In this document: positions 47,325-58,240 of the stretch, in pieces | How the letters are laid out: each line of letters opens with the position of its first letter | Numbering within the stretch: the stretch's first letter is position 1 | DNA from: Balaenoptera acutorostrata | Lineage: Eukaryota; Chordata; Mammalia; Artiodactyla; Balaenopteridae | Length of the DNA stretch: 64,000 bases | Reading direction: 5' to 3' | Assembly (NCBI RefSeq): GCF_949987535.1 | Contig: NC_080075.1 | Coordinates: forward strand, 6,742,606 to 6,806,605 | Program-made: the position numbers and the translations under genes | Notes under the pieces: model-generated | What the model saw: only the letters and a program-made list of their open reading frames with translations | Database searches by the model: none | What the model was told of the DNA's origin: nothing

Positions 47325-47549
47325 CACATCTTCTTTATCCATTCATCTGTTAATGGACATTTAGGTTGCTTCCATGTCCTGGCTATTGTAAATAGTGTTG
47401 CTATGAACATTGGGGTGCATGTATCTTTTTGAATTATGGTTTTCTCTGGATATATGCCCAGGAGTGGGATTGCTGGATCATATGGTAGCTCTATTTTTAG
47501 TTTTTTAAGGAACCTCCACACGGTTCTCCACAATGAAAACCAACTTATT

Positions 47550-48363
47550 AACCAGAATTGGCGTATTTGTGTGTCCAGTCCAAAGACTAAACTCCTGGTT
47601 CCACTGAAAATCAGGAGATCCTTGCTCTGTAAGGAATTCTGACACAGGAGGAAAGTCACAGCATTCTTCCAGGGTGGTCAGAGCTGAGTCCCAATTCCAC
47701 AGGCCAACCCTCTTTAGAAAGAAACAAAAGGTCACAAGAAATAGCACATCACATTTATCATGGGGAAATGCCCCACACATCCCATAAAATCTTAGAATTC
47801 ATGGGAACATGCTGAGTCTATTTGATTTAGTTTGAATTTTCAGGCACCAAATGTTTTCAGGCTACTTTGTTCTTATAAATGGCAAAAGCTTTCGAAAGCA
47901 AACTGCAAACCCAAGCCACTGCCAAGATGTTCTAAGTGTTTGGCTTCTATAGTTGAAGGATTTCATTTTTTCCCATGACGTTAGCTTTCAAGAGAACACT
48001 GGCCTATATTGTGTTTTTAATTGCTAGCATGTACCTTGTGTGAAAGAAAACCAAGTACTTCATTCAAAAAGAAGTCACCTTGGGGCTGGCATTTACCCAG
48101 CTGGGTGTGGAGGAGCTTGAATGACGAGCTGGTCACAACAGCAAATAATAAGAAGAGTACTACAACTTTTCAGTTTTATGGAACTTTTTCACAAACATTC
48201 TCTCTTCTTGGTTTTCCCCCTTCAGTATCAATACCTCCCTGTTAAGATGAAGAGACTGAGTGTGTATGTGACTTGCCGAGGTCACTTGGCCACAGCTACC
48301 GTGTCAGGGTGTCAGGGCTTTCTGCCGCGGGCCACAAGCTGTCGTCACTAAGTCATTGTCAAA
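47550..48363. other. unique sequence, no feature recognised
   Basis: No gene or repeat was recognised. Confidence 0.4.
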
Positions 48364-48376
48364 TGCTGCTGACTCA

Positions 48377-48835
48377 CCATAAAAAACACTGAAATAATGC
48401 CATTTGCAGCTACATGGACGGACCTAGAGATTATCATACTAAGCGAAGTAAGTCAGACAGAGAAAGACAAATATCATATGATATCACTTATATGTGGAAT
48501 CTAAAATATGACACAAATGAACTTATCTGTGAAACAGAAAGAGACTCAGAGACATAGAGAACAGACCTGTGGTTGTCAAGGCAGGGAGGGAGATGGTGGA
48601 AGGATGGATTGGGAGTTTGGGATTAGTAGATGCGAACTAGTATACAGAGCATGGATAAACAACAAGGTCCTGCTGTAGAGCACAGAGAACTCTATTCAAT
48701 ATCCTCTGATAAACCATAATGGAAAAGGATATGAACAAGAATGTATATATATATGTATAACTGAATCACTCCACTGTACACCAGAAACTAATACGACATT
48801 GTAAATCAACTATACTTCAATAAAAAAAGAAAAAT
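48377..48835 (+). mobile_element. L1 LINE 3' end, 5'-truncated
   Basis: From CCATAAAAAACACTGAAATA to GTAAATCAACTATACTTCAA with an A-rich tail. The TSD TGCTGCTGACTCA at 48,364-48,376 matches TGCTGCTGACCCA at 48,836-48,848. Confidence 0.93.
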
Positions 48836-48849
48836 TGCTGCTGACCCAT

Positions 48850-50885
48850 ACGGCGATGGCCACCCCATGCTGTGATTTAAAATCAGGTCATAGGTCAATG
48901 CTGCCACATGGGAGAAAAAGGCTGCAGGCTTTTACAAGTATCTCATATGAACAGGTTGCAATATACATACAGGAGCTGCCAACCTGAGATGTTAGAAAAT
49001 ACAAACACAGCCTCAAGTGAGTTCCTCCTAACGACGCCACCCCACAGCCTGAGGGATGAGACTCTGCTGCTTAACAGAGACAAGAACTTAGACACATGGC
49101 ACGACGGAAACCAGGGTTTGGTCCATAAAGCAGAGGTTAGACAGCTGGCCACTCTGAACAGCTGACCGGTGCAAACACAGCACAGTTTTGGAGAAACTGG
49201 GAACACAGAGGGAACTATTCTTCTTTTTAAAATATAGGCACGCCACACAAGTTCCCAGGTCTTTGCAGGAAGGGGCCATCCCAGCCTCTGGAGCTGGTCA
49301 GCTGCAGCTTCTCCTGCGTGCTTGGAGAACGCCACCAGTCGAGGCCGGGGGAGACAAGAGAGGGGGGAAACAGGCCATTCCCACCCAGTAACTCCATATG
49401 GACCCGACGGCACAGGTCCAGATAAATGGGCACAAGCTGGGCGGACGTCTCACTGCCCAGACGTGGGTGTCTTCTCAGAGCACAGGGGATGGCGGCCCGG
49501 CGCTGGGCAGCCAAGGTAGAGGCACTGGTTGAGGACCTGCCGGGGCAGATCCAGCCGGGAGAACCTCCCAAGGAAGTGCTTGGACACCCAGGATGAAGAT
49601 GAGTGATGAGCTGCCCCCAGGTGGGGAGGGGACCGGAGCTGCCAGCGGCCCCCGTGCAGGAAGCCGGGCGCTGCTGAGCTTCCTTGGACACTGCTGAGCG
49701 GATGACACCTGCTGTTTGGCAGCTGGGAACCCAACGTCCACGGTCTCCTCTCGTTTCTTCCACTGAGCCCTGCGATCGCCTACCTGCCAGCCCTGCACGA
49801 GGTGTGGGGTGCAGGGGGCTTGCAGACCAGCCTGAGCCCAGGCTCGGGCACAAGAATGACGCGCACACATGTGGACCAGGGCAACGATCTGGGATGCCGG
49901 GTCCAAACCGAACTGTTAGAGAGTCATGGCTGCAGCCCTGCCCGGAAGCGTCCTGTTACTCACCTGACAGCAAGGGAAGGACTCAGAGCTCTGAGAACTA
50001 AGCGTCAGCCTGCTGAGGGGTGAGTGACGGCCAAGAAGGTGAAAGCGCAAACCTGAGCTAGTGGAGAAGTCAGGGCTGGGATGTGAGATGCAGGGGAGGG
50101 GGTCTGTGCTCATCAAGGCCACCCTCATTTAACTCTAAAATCGAGGGGTCTTGTGCTTCCCCTGGACACAGCCTCCAAAAGTGGAGCCTTTCCAGATCCA
50201 ATGAAAGTAAAGGTGACAGTCACAGGGCGGAGGTTTTTTCTGAGCTGCCACCCCATGCTGGTAAACCTGGTGTGTGGAGGTGAGTGACAGACTCCCAAAG
50301 AGGGACTGTGGCAGGTGACAAGTGCTCCCAGGATCCCAGGACCAGGCAGAACGAGGCCGCCTCGCCCCCTCAGTGTCGAGAGCTGAGAGGCAGAGGCTGG
50401 AGTGGACACACCGCAGGGAAGTCCCAGAAGTGGCTCGAAAATCAGAAGCTCTCTTACCTCAAATGAAATCAGTTTGTCTTGAGCCATAAATCCAAGTGAT
50501 TATTATCAGCCAAGGGCTACACAGGATCGGAAACAGAAGAAAGTTCTCTAGCTGGAGAGATAGTAAAACCTCGACAAAACCCCCGTGCAAATTTGCTGTG
50601 AATGAGTTTCTCTCTCTGACAATCAACGTAAAGGGGAAGGGAGGATTTTAGAAATAAAATCCTCCCTGACCATTAAGAAAGCCTTGGTGAGGTCAAGAGT
50701 AATCTCTGCTTTGGGTCTTTGGAGGAACTGATAGTCCAGAGCGACACAACAATTCGTTCTTGGCAACATTCCACCCCACCACAAACACACACCAACACTG
50801 GGGGTTTTAAATTGTTTTCATAGTTTTAGTAGAACATGATCTCCAGGGAAACAGGCATCTTATGTAGTAAATGATGATGACACCA
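48850..50885. other. GC-richer unique sequence, no gene recognised
   Basis: Overlapping frames of 140-213 codons on the minus strand (48,943-49,413 and 49,227-49,906) coincide with locally high GC. They lack splice-site pairs and known domains, and several frames are open over the same bases, as expected from low stop density. Confidence 0.4.
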
Positions 50886-50900
50886 CGGGCCATGTCTTTT

Positions 50901-51396
50901 TTTTTGATTTGTTAATTCCTTTACTTTTTTTTTTTTTTGAGGAATTCTCTTTTATTTTTTTAGTTTTCTTTTTTTTCCTGCAACAAGAGAAGCCACCGCA
51001 GTGAGAAGCCCGAAGCCAACTATACTCCAAATTTCATATTGGAGTAGAGTTGATTAACAATGTTGTGTTAGTTTCGAGCGTACAGCAAAGTGATTCAGTT
51101 ATACATATACATGTAGCTATTCTTTGTTTTTTCTTTTTTTTCCGAGCTTGGCATGCGGGATCCTAGTTCCCTGACCAGGGATTGAACCCATGCCCCTGCA
51201 GTGGTAGCACAGAGTCTTAACCACTGGACTGCCAGGGAAGTCCCCATGTATCTACTCTTTTTAAAGTTCTTTTCCCATTTAGGTTATTATAGAATATTGA
51301 ACAGAGTTCCTTGTTGGTTATCTATTTTATATATAGTAGTGTGTACATGTCAATCCCAAACTCCCAGTCTATCCCTCCCCTGGACCCTTCCCCTCA
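50901..51396 (-). mobile_element. L1/SINE chimeric insertion with a nested SINE
   Basis: One TSD, GGCCATGTCTTTT (50,888-50,900 and 51,397-51,409), encloses a T-rich tail, a 35-base plus-oriented middle piece of the CHR SINE (about 50,979-51,013) and a reversed L1 3' segment (about 51,030-51,396). The L1 segment is itself interrupted by a complete reversed SINE head (51,126-51,244). At 51,016-51,055 CAACTATACTCCAA and TTGGAGTAGAGTTG form a near-palindrome at the junction. Confidence 0.8.
51126..51244 (-). mobile_element. CHR-type SINE, short copy nested in L1
   Basis: Reversed head CTGCCAGGGAAGTCCC at the right edge, reversed B-box GGGATTGAACCC, T-rich tail at the left. The TSD CATGTAGCTATTCTTT at 51,110-51,125 matches CATGTATCTACTCTTT at 51,245-51,260 with two changes. 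Confidence 0.93.
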
Positions 51397-51620
51397 GGCC
51401 ATGTCTTTTGTAGATGGTACAAATGGGGGTGTTGATGTGGAAAATCCATGATTTGTTGGATCAACTCAGCAGCCGGATGGGCTCCTCCCTGTCTCACTCC
51501 AACCCACCTCCTCCCAAAAACTTCGCAGGCTGCGAGGCAATGTCTAACCTTTCCCCCACTCTGACATGCAGGCTGACTGTTCACACTGCGATGTGTACAC
51601 CTATCATGCTGCCTATTTCT

Positions 51621-51961
51621 TTCTTTTTTTCTTTTAAGGGCATACAGTTTTTTTTTTAAATTAATTAATTAATTTTTTGGCTGCGTTGGGTCTTCATTGC
51701 TGCGCGTGGGCTTTCTCTAGTTGCGGCAAGCGGGGGCTACTCTTCGTTGCGGTGCGTGGGCTTCTCACTGTGGTGGCTTCTCTTGTTGCGGAGCACGGGC
51801 TCTAGGCACGTGGGCTTCAGTAATTGTGGCATGTGGGCTCAGTAGTTGTGGCGCACGGGCTTAGTTGCTCCGTGGCACGTGGATCCTCCAGGACCAGGGA
51901 TTGAACCCGCGTCCCTGCATTGGCAGGCGGACTCCCAACCACTGTGCCACCAGGGAAGTCC
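51621..51961 (-). mobile_element. CHR-type SINE, long form, with odd tail
   Basis: Reversed copy ending CCACCAGGGAAGTCCC at the right. The TSD CATGCTGCCTATTTCT is perfect at 51,605-51,620 and 51,962-51,977. Between the TSD and the normal AATTAATT tail lie two T runs separated by a 17-base unique piece (about 51,631-51,647), which may be flanking sequence carried from the source copy. Confidence 0.95.
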
Positions 51962-51977
51962 CATGCTGCCTATTTCT

Positions 51978-52640
51978 AAATAGGCCTTAACCTTGCAAAA
52001 CGAAACAGAGGAAAAATTGAACCCTTCTAGTTCTGAAATTGAAATAATACTGGTATTCTGTAGATAGCACTAAAGATAAATCTGAATTTCACTGAAATGG
52101 GCTATTAGTGAGGATCAACGATTAGGCACCAGACTCGAAATGGAATTACCCTGTCCCTGGGAACTTCCCCGAAACATTAGATTTTCTTCTCTGAATTAAG
52201 GCGAAAAAACGTGATTAACATGTTTTATGTGTTTCATCCATCCCATTTGCTTTCCTGTGTTCTCTTGCAGAATTGGAAAATTTCATACAGCAAACTCATA
52301 TTTCCGCTCTGCTTCACGAAATGCACGAAGTCTTTGTTTAAATGACTCCTGTATATTCACAGATAGAACGTCTGTCAGAGTAAAAACTGTGGATCCCAGA
52401 AACAACAAAGCTTCTTAGAAACGCTTGGGCAGCCCACTGTCTGACTGGATTGAGGAGGCTCTGGAAGGCTGTCTCCTCCAAGTTTCCTTGGAAACAGATC
52501 ACTGGAGGGGTGTGTCTCCTAACACCACTTCAGGACTCTCTGGAGATTACTGCAAGGTTGATCATGTCTAGTTAGTTTTCATGGAGAGCCTCCATTTCAA
52601 ATATTCTCTTGTGTGTCCTCACAGACCACTGAAACACTCC
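51978..52640. other. unique sequence with one exon candidate
   Basis: Apart from the possible terminal exon at 52,271-52,418, nothing is recognised. Confidence 0.4.
52271..52418 (+). CDS. candidate terminal coding exon, unverified
   Basis: A strong acceptor precedes it: a pyrimidine-rich run at about 52,240-52,267 ending TTGCAG at 52,270, with a branch-point-like TGATTAAC about 60 bases upstream. The frame then stays open for 48 codons to TAG at 52,416-52,418. The predicted peptide is basic and polar (begins IGKFHTANSYFRS, ends DPRNNKAS) and matches no protein that I recognise. No close poly(A) signal follows; the first AATAAA I see is near 52,924, inside an old L1. It could be chance, or the last exon of a plus-strand transcript. 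Confidence 0.2.
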
Positions 52641-52644
52641 AAAA

Positions 52645-53950
52645 ACAATTATCGTGGCCTATTACACAGCCATTAAAATCATGCTTACCCGGAATATTCA
52701 ATGAATTGGAGTTTGGTTAAGACATGCAGACACAGCACCCTCCCATACTGTGTTACTCATATACCTAGCAGCATCTACCAATCTTTCAAAGAGGTGTGCC
52801 CCTTTACCCAGGAATCCTCCACTGGTAATCCCTGAGAAAAATCTGAAATGTACCTGAAGCTCTACAGATCCGGAAGTTAATGCAAGCAAAGTTTGCAATA
52901 GTCAAGAAGTGGAAACAAAGCACAATAAATGTTTAACAGTAGGGAATGGGTTAAATGAATTATGTGTCAGCCATACTTTTGAATATTACTATGTAACCTT
53001 TACAAAGAATAGATATAAGAAATGACCCAAAAAAACACCTCATGCCACACACAAAAAAGTCACTAAATAAAACGCATAGAATTAGCTCTGTTGGTTTAGA
53101 AAGAAAATGTACAGGTACGGGTATATATGTAAATGCAGCGAAAATGACTAGTAGGTTATACCCACATGGCTAACAGCAATCACCTCCTGAGAGGGGTGGA
53201 GAGCTGTGGGATGCGTCAGTTAGGATGCTTTTGGCTACAACTAACAAAATACCCAACTCGACCTGCTTTAAGGGGTCAGGAAGGCTTCAGGTCCCAAACG
53301 TCCTAAATCAGAGACTCTTCTTGGGTAATTCAGAAGGTCAAGGGCACTGTGGAGGCCCCATTCTTCACCTTTGCATTCTTCTGCAGGTCAGTTGGGCCCT
53401 GGCCCAGCCTACTCTGGTGGCTGACGGCTGCCCCACTTACAGGCATTGTGTCCACAAGAAGAAAAGCTGCCGCTTCCTCCCGCGTCTCTTTTTAAAAGTC
53501 AGGGAAGCCCCCCCAGTAACCCACCCTCACGTTTGATTGGCCAGGATGAGGGCCATCTGCTCACCTCGAGCCTATCACTGGCGAGGATAACAGGCCCCAC
53601 CCCATGGTTGCTCAGCCAATCAGGATTTACCCCTGAGACATGTGGACTAGGGTTGACTCCTGAGCAAAATCAGGTTTCTACCCGGCAGAAAAAAGGGGGT
53701 GATGATTAGGTAGGGCCAGACAACAAAGCGGATCTTTTTCTTTTTACTAAGAAGTGGTTGTGGATTACTTGAAAATTTTAAAAGATTATATTATTTTTAA
53801 AAATCTAACATTAAAAAAAATAATTTTAATGCATAGAAAAAAGACTGAAGGGAAACACACCTCGAGATTGTGGGTAATCTTCATTTTCTTCAGTCTTTTC
53901 TACATTTGCCAAAAATTAAGTATACTTTTATAACAGAAAAATAACTTTTA
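52645..53950 (+). mobile_element. ancient L1M 3' end, split by another old repeat
   Basis: The left part holds GTGCCCCTTTACCCAGGAAT, TTGCAATAGTCAAGAAGTGG, AACAGTAGGGAATGGGTTAA. The right part (about 53,725-53,950) has TGCATAGAAAAAAGACTGAA and GTCTTTTCTACATTTGCCAA, the usual 3' terminus of old L1M elements. The middle 53,205-53,665 is a different repeat inserted into it. Confidence 0.7.
53205..53665 (+). mobile_element. ancient repeat, same family as 27,690-28,190
   Basis: Starts near GTTAGGATGCTTTTGGCTAC AACTAACAAAATACCCAACT and continues to TTGATTGGCCAGGATGAGGG and CTCAGCCAATCAGGATTTAC. It is the reverse complement in order of the 27.7-28.2 kb element. I do not assign a name. Confidence 0.5.
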
Positions 53951-53954
53951 CAAT

Positions 53955-55115
53955 GTTCTCCAGTTCTCAGTATTTTGACTTTCAAAGGGGCCCAGATATC
54001 CCTCGAGACATTGCACAGCGCCACTTTTGGTTCAGAAGAGGCTGGAAGTATCGTGCAGCTCGGCTCGGTCACCTGCCTTCCTTTAGGAGGGCTTGTGTCC
54101 ACCGGAAGCCCAGACGATTTTCAGGGACCTGGGATATAACCCTCCGCGGCCTTCAGCAAAGTAACGAAATGCATAAAGTCAGGGCCCTGGGTCCCACCTC
54201 CTACCTTCTGGCCCTACCTCTGCTGTGATCTCCATTTTAAGTGTTCAGATGCTCCTTGCCCCGCCTTCCCTCCCTTGTTACCATACCCCCTCCCCCCAGG
54301 TCTGCTTTGGCTCCAATCACTGCTCTACTTGTCCTTCCCTCACACATATCACAGGGTCACACAGGCCGTTGCCATTCTCTTGCACTTGGTTTTCAAGGTT
54401 TATTTGGGCAGGGCATGGAGTTAGGAGTGGGAGCAGAGAAATCTCCTTTACAAATAATAAGTGGACCTCTCAAACATACCTGTAAGAGCAACGTGGGCTG
54501 AAGTATTTAGAGGGCTACCCAGATTACCCCTCCTAAAATCAGGGTGGAGACCACTACCTTGGAACATCCATCTTCCCCAGACGTCAGGAGGAAGCTATCA
54601 CCTCAGACCATGAAGTATAAAGCGCTGGGTGGTGAATTCCCACCCACCCCGCACTGCCTTCGGGGAACTCAGATTAAACTGAAGAGGGCTGATGGATGGC
54701 TCTGACCCTTAAAAGGGCCTGGTCAGGGACACACCAATGCCCTTCCCTCCAAAACATATTTTTAAGGTGTGCCTGATTGCCACAAACACCAGTCGGTCTT
54801 GATCAACAGAACCTACAGGGTGAGTACCAGGAACAGCCTCAGGTAAATATATTGCTGGAAGAGTATCACCAAGGCTCACCAGAAGCCAGGGCCCTGCAGA
54901 AGAGTGGAGATGTGGGTGCTTCCCATCATTCCATTTTGCATCCCATTAACTTGCACAGCTGCCTGCCCTCCATCCCCAGGCGGGGTTCTCTACTGCCGAC
55001 CTTGGGTTTGTTGATTAACCAAATGGAATCTCTAATTGGTGAACTACACACAAAAATATTTTTAGGAACCTCTTCTTCCTCCTTGCCTGGCAGCCATCAG
55101 CAGTAATAAAAGCAA
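53955..55115. other. unique sequence, no gene recognised
   Basis: No repeat termini were recognised. Frames of 86-109 codons lack splice signals. Confidence 0.4.
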
Positions 55116-55119
55116 TCCC

Positions 55120-55290
55120 TTTTGTTATGCCTTACATGTGTCCTTCACTGGTCACCCTACCAACTTGACGAGGTAAGCATTATTCCCATTATTTTTCTGA
55201 CCAGGACACTGAGGCTCAGGGAGGTTAAAAAAAGTTGCCCCAAGTCACACAGTAGCTGAGCAGGGAGGCTACCCCAGGTCTGTCTGATTT
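55120..55290 (-). mobile_element. MIR SINE
   Basis: ACTTGACGAGGTAAGCATTA, CCAGGACACTGAGGCTCAGG, GAGGTTAAAAAAAGTTGCCC and AAGTCACACAGTAGCTGAGC match the reversed MIR core. Confidence 0.85.
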
Positions 55291-55469
55291 CAATATCTGC
55301 ATTTTATTTCCTGGCGAGTCACAGAGCTTTCCACTTAAGAAAGACTAGAGATCAAGGACGACCAATGTGAGAGCCCTACCAGAAAAACCCCCTTTCCTCG
55401 GCCCCTCTCTGGCCACACCACTGAAGAGTGGTGTTCCAGGGCTTCATTTCAGTCTAGAAAGAATCTCCC

Positions 55470-55575
55470 TTCCTCATCATAGCTCCTTGAGGGCAGGGAA
55501 GACCCATGTGCTTTCTTTCCCTGTCACCTGGGCCTACTACGCAATAGATGCTTGGTCAACACAGGCTGAACTGAA
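55470..55575 (+). mobile_element. L2 LINE 3' end
   Basis: CATAGCTCCTTGAGGGCAGG, GAAGACCCATGTGCTTTCTT and ACGCAATAGATGCTTGGTCA match the L2 3' terminal region in order. Confidence 0.75.
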
Positions 55576-55589
55576 TTAAGAATATTCCA

Positions 55590-55690
55590 GAAACTTCTAG
55601 TGTGTCACAGCCTCCAGAGCACCTGGGATCTTGTAAGAAATGCAGAATCTCAGGTCCCAACCCAGACCCAAGGTCCCCAGACAATCAATG
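55590..55690 (+). mobile_element. MER5A-like fragment
   Basis: GAGCACCTGGGATCTTGTAA, GAAATGCAGAATCTCAGGTC and CCAACCCAGACCCAAGGT match the middle of MER5A-type elements. Confidence 0.6.
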
Positions 55691-55699
55691 CCACACGCT

Positions 55700-58100
55700 A
55701 TAAAGTTTGACACGGGATGTTCTGCACCCTCCACTTTTTTTTAATATACCTTTGTTTGTTTGTTTTTTCACACCAACGTAGAAGATAAACTTTCGTTTCT
55801 ATTCCAAGTCATCATACAGAAACCACACATTGTCTTATGACCCACAAAAATTCAAGTGATCTCTGGGGGAACTTTACCCAAGAGATTACTTTGCTTAAAA
55901 TGCCAAGTGGTCCCCAACCTCAAAGAATTCAGCGAGAAACAGTCGTGCCTTAGATAAAGACTGCATTAAAAAAAAATTCCCCCTTTAAATATGTTCACAT
56001 TTAGTAAGTGTTTATTTAGTGCTCTAAGGTGCTATTAATCATCTTCAGATTTAAACTAGAATTACTCAGAGTTGAGTACCCCATTAGCATTCAGCAATTT
56101 CTACCCTTTGGATAACTGTCATCGACAAGTCAGCTCATTTCCTACACCTACTTATTACTGAGCACTGATGATGAACAAGGCCTCCGAGGGATGAGATGCT
56201 GGGGGGAGTATGAATGTGGCAGTCCCTGACCTTCTATCTTTGCTACACATAGAATGAAGATCAGGAACATGCTAGTCAAATATTTCTGCAAGCAAATAAT
56301 GCATATCATTTCCACTATTTAAATGCAAAACTCAATTAGAGGCTTCTTTGATGCAGCCAATTACACTGTTGCTGTAAGAAAGCCAAGAATACGGTGTCAC
56401 TGGGCTATTTTCAACACCCCATAATCTGACCTCTCTTGGGAAAGAGATGATACCCTGTGCATGGCATCAGCATGGGACAGTCGGTGCCCGGATCACCATG
56501 GAAAAACTGACTTTTCACGGAAAGAATAAAATACATACTTGTTTTAAAAATTAAGAAACAGGACTTAGCCCCCTGGAGGCTTAAGGTTCAAAAGCCAAAC
56601 ATGAAAAATTACTATAAAGGTGGTGATATAAAGAGCATATGCATGCATTATTATTTTAATCTGAAAGGAATCACTAATTTTGAATGTTTAACCTAAAAAC
56701 TAGTAGCAGTGCTAAGAGCCAGCTATAAAGATTACCAAGAGTTAAGAAAGACTGTTCCAAAAATAAGATGAATTCAACTTCATAACGACACACGTCAGAT
56801 GATGTCGTCATTTTAAACTATTTTTACTATTTTTTTAATCATTGTCATAATTAAATAGCCAGAAATAGTAAAAAGGGGCCCAAACACTTACAAGAATCAA
56901 ACGAGCTTAAAAACAATTGTCATTTTCTACAGAAAGATGAATTCTTGAGTCACCATCTGAACACTCGCTTCTCCAATCAGGGAATTTTTTTCATCACACT
57001 AATTAGTGAAGCCTCACTTGGTTCTTTTCTTGGCATGTTTAACTCTTTGGGGGGTAACGTTTTATTAGTAACATATTTCCTCTGGAATATATTCCCTTCT
57101 CTGGCCTCCATGGGAGTCACTATGGGGACCAGTGAGAATAAAACTGATTCTACGTCTGCTACAGTGGGACAGATCAGCAAATAAATAGAGGCATCGATTT
57201 CCAAGAAGAAAATGGCTAAAAACAGCATATTTACAATTCTTCTAATCCACACTCCACATCTCTCTGTGAGATGGAAGACAATTATTGAAAACCTTTACGG
57301 TGCACACTTTATTTTTAACTAAATCTTTAGGTAGACTGCTGAGAAATGCCAATACTTCTATCGGTCTTGGTTTACCTGTGCAAACAGATTTTTTTGCTTT
57401 TGCAAAATAGTGGCCCAAGCCTGAATAGCTCATTTAAACATCATATGTATTGGGGAGTTATTTTAAAATACATTTGGGGGTTATTTTTGGCAAACTTCTC
57501 CTTCAAGAAATCTTCTGGGCAGAAAGACGCAGCTACTACTTGCCCTTGAATTTTGAACTAGCACCTCCCAAGGAAAAGCAATTAAAACTTGCTGTGTTTT
57601 AATGCAAGTCATAATGAGTTGGTCAATTCACTGATCAGGGACTGAGTTAGCTACTGTCCGGTAGACAGAGGGATGGACAGGGCTGAACCCTGCCAGGAAC
57701 TGCCTTAGAGCTAATTATCTGGAAAGTCCAAATGGGGAAAACCCTTCTATTAAGGAAAAGAAGGTTTGGGTTCTAAATAATCAAGAATGACCAGTTCGTC
57801 TCTGCTAATTAAGTTAATAACTACTCAATATTTTACCTTAAAGAAACAGGCCAATCAATTTAATGAATCAAAGGAGCAGGTACTAAAAAGATGAAACTCG
57901 CCAAGCTCTCCCCTTTCGGACCCCTTCTGAACACCTGTTGAACTCAGGGGCTTTTAACTTTCCGAACTAAAGCCTCCCGGATAAAACCTTGGGAGCTTTT
58001 AGACTTTCTGGAAGTGCGTACGTATTTTTAAGGTTTCCATCTTGCTTCATCAACAAAACTGGTTACTAATTATTTATGAACCACAGGGCTGAAAACAAAC
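55700..58100. other. repeat-free AT-rich flank of the CpG island
   Basis: I recognise no LINE, SINE, LTR or DNA transposon in 2.4 kb, unlike the rest of the window. TAATTA/ATTAAT-type homeodomain words are frequent (for example GCAGCCAATTACACTG near 56,353). This is what conserved regulatory DNA next to a promoter often looks like, but conservation cannot be judged here. Confidence 0.4.
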
Positions 58101-58108
58101 TTTCTTAC

Positions 58109-58222
58109 CTTGAGCAGTTAAGGAGGGGCAGGCAGAGGAAAGGGCTTGGTTTTTAATTTGGCCCCTTGGTACCCGTCCCTACCCCGCCCCCCCGCCCCCG
58201 TTTCCGACCCCGCGGCGCTCTA
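58109..58222 (-). other. candidate alternative 5' exon (minus strand)
   Basis: On the minus strand the segment ends TGCTCAAG|GTAAGAAAG with the donor at 58,109/58,108, a very good splice consensus. Its 5' side lies in the GC-rich edge of the CpG island. A weak acceptor-like CCTTTCCGTAG precedes 58,222, so it could be either an alternative first exon or an internal one. Confidence 0.3.
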
Positions 58223-58227
58223 CGGAA

Positions 58228-58240
58228 AGGTCAAAGGTAA
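58228..58240 (+). promoter_or_regulatory. DR1-like nuclear receptor site overlapping a plus-strand splice donor
   Basis: AGGTCAAAGGTAA is two AGGTCA-type half-sites one base apart, with one mismatch in the second. DR1 elements bind HNF4, RXR/PPAR or COUP-TF factors. The same bases form the splice donor consensus AAAG|GTAAGC, so either reading is possible. Confidence 0.3.

Larger units (their letters stand above)
46420..47535 (-). mobile_element. L1 LINE 3' end containing a SINE
   Basis: Starts with TTTTTAAATTAATTTTTATTGG-type reversed L1 tail sequence, continues through GTTCCCTGTGCTATACAGTG to the SINE, and ends TTTTTAAGGAACCTCCACAC. The TSD is AAAGCCAACTTATT at 46,406-46,419 and AAAACCAACTTATT at 47,536-47,549. 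A large TG/TA/CA microsatellite lies at 47,256-47,324. Confidence 0.93.
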
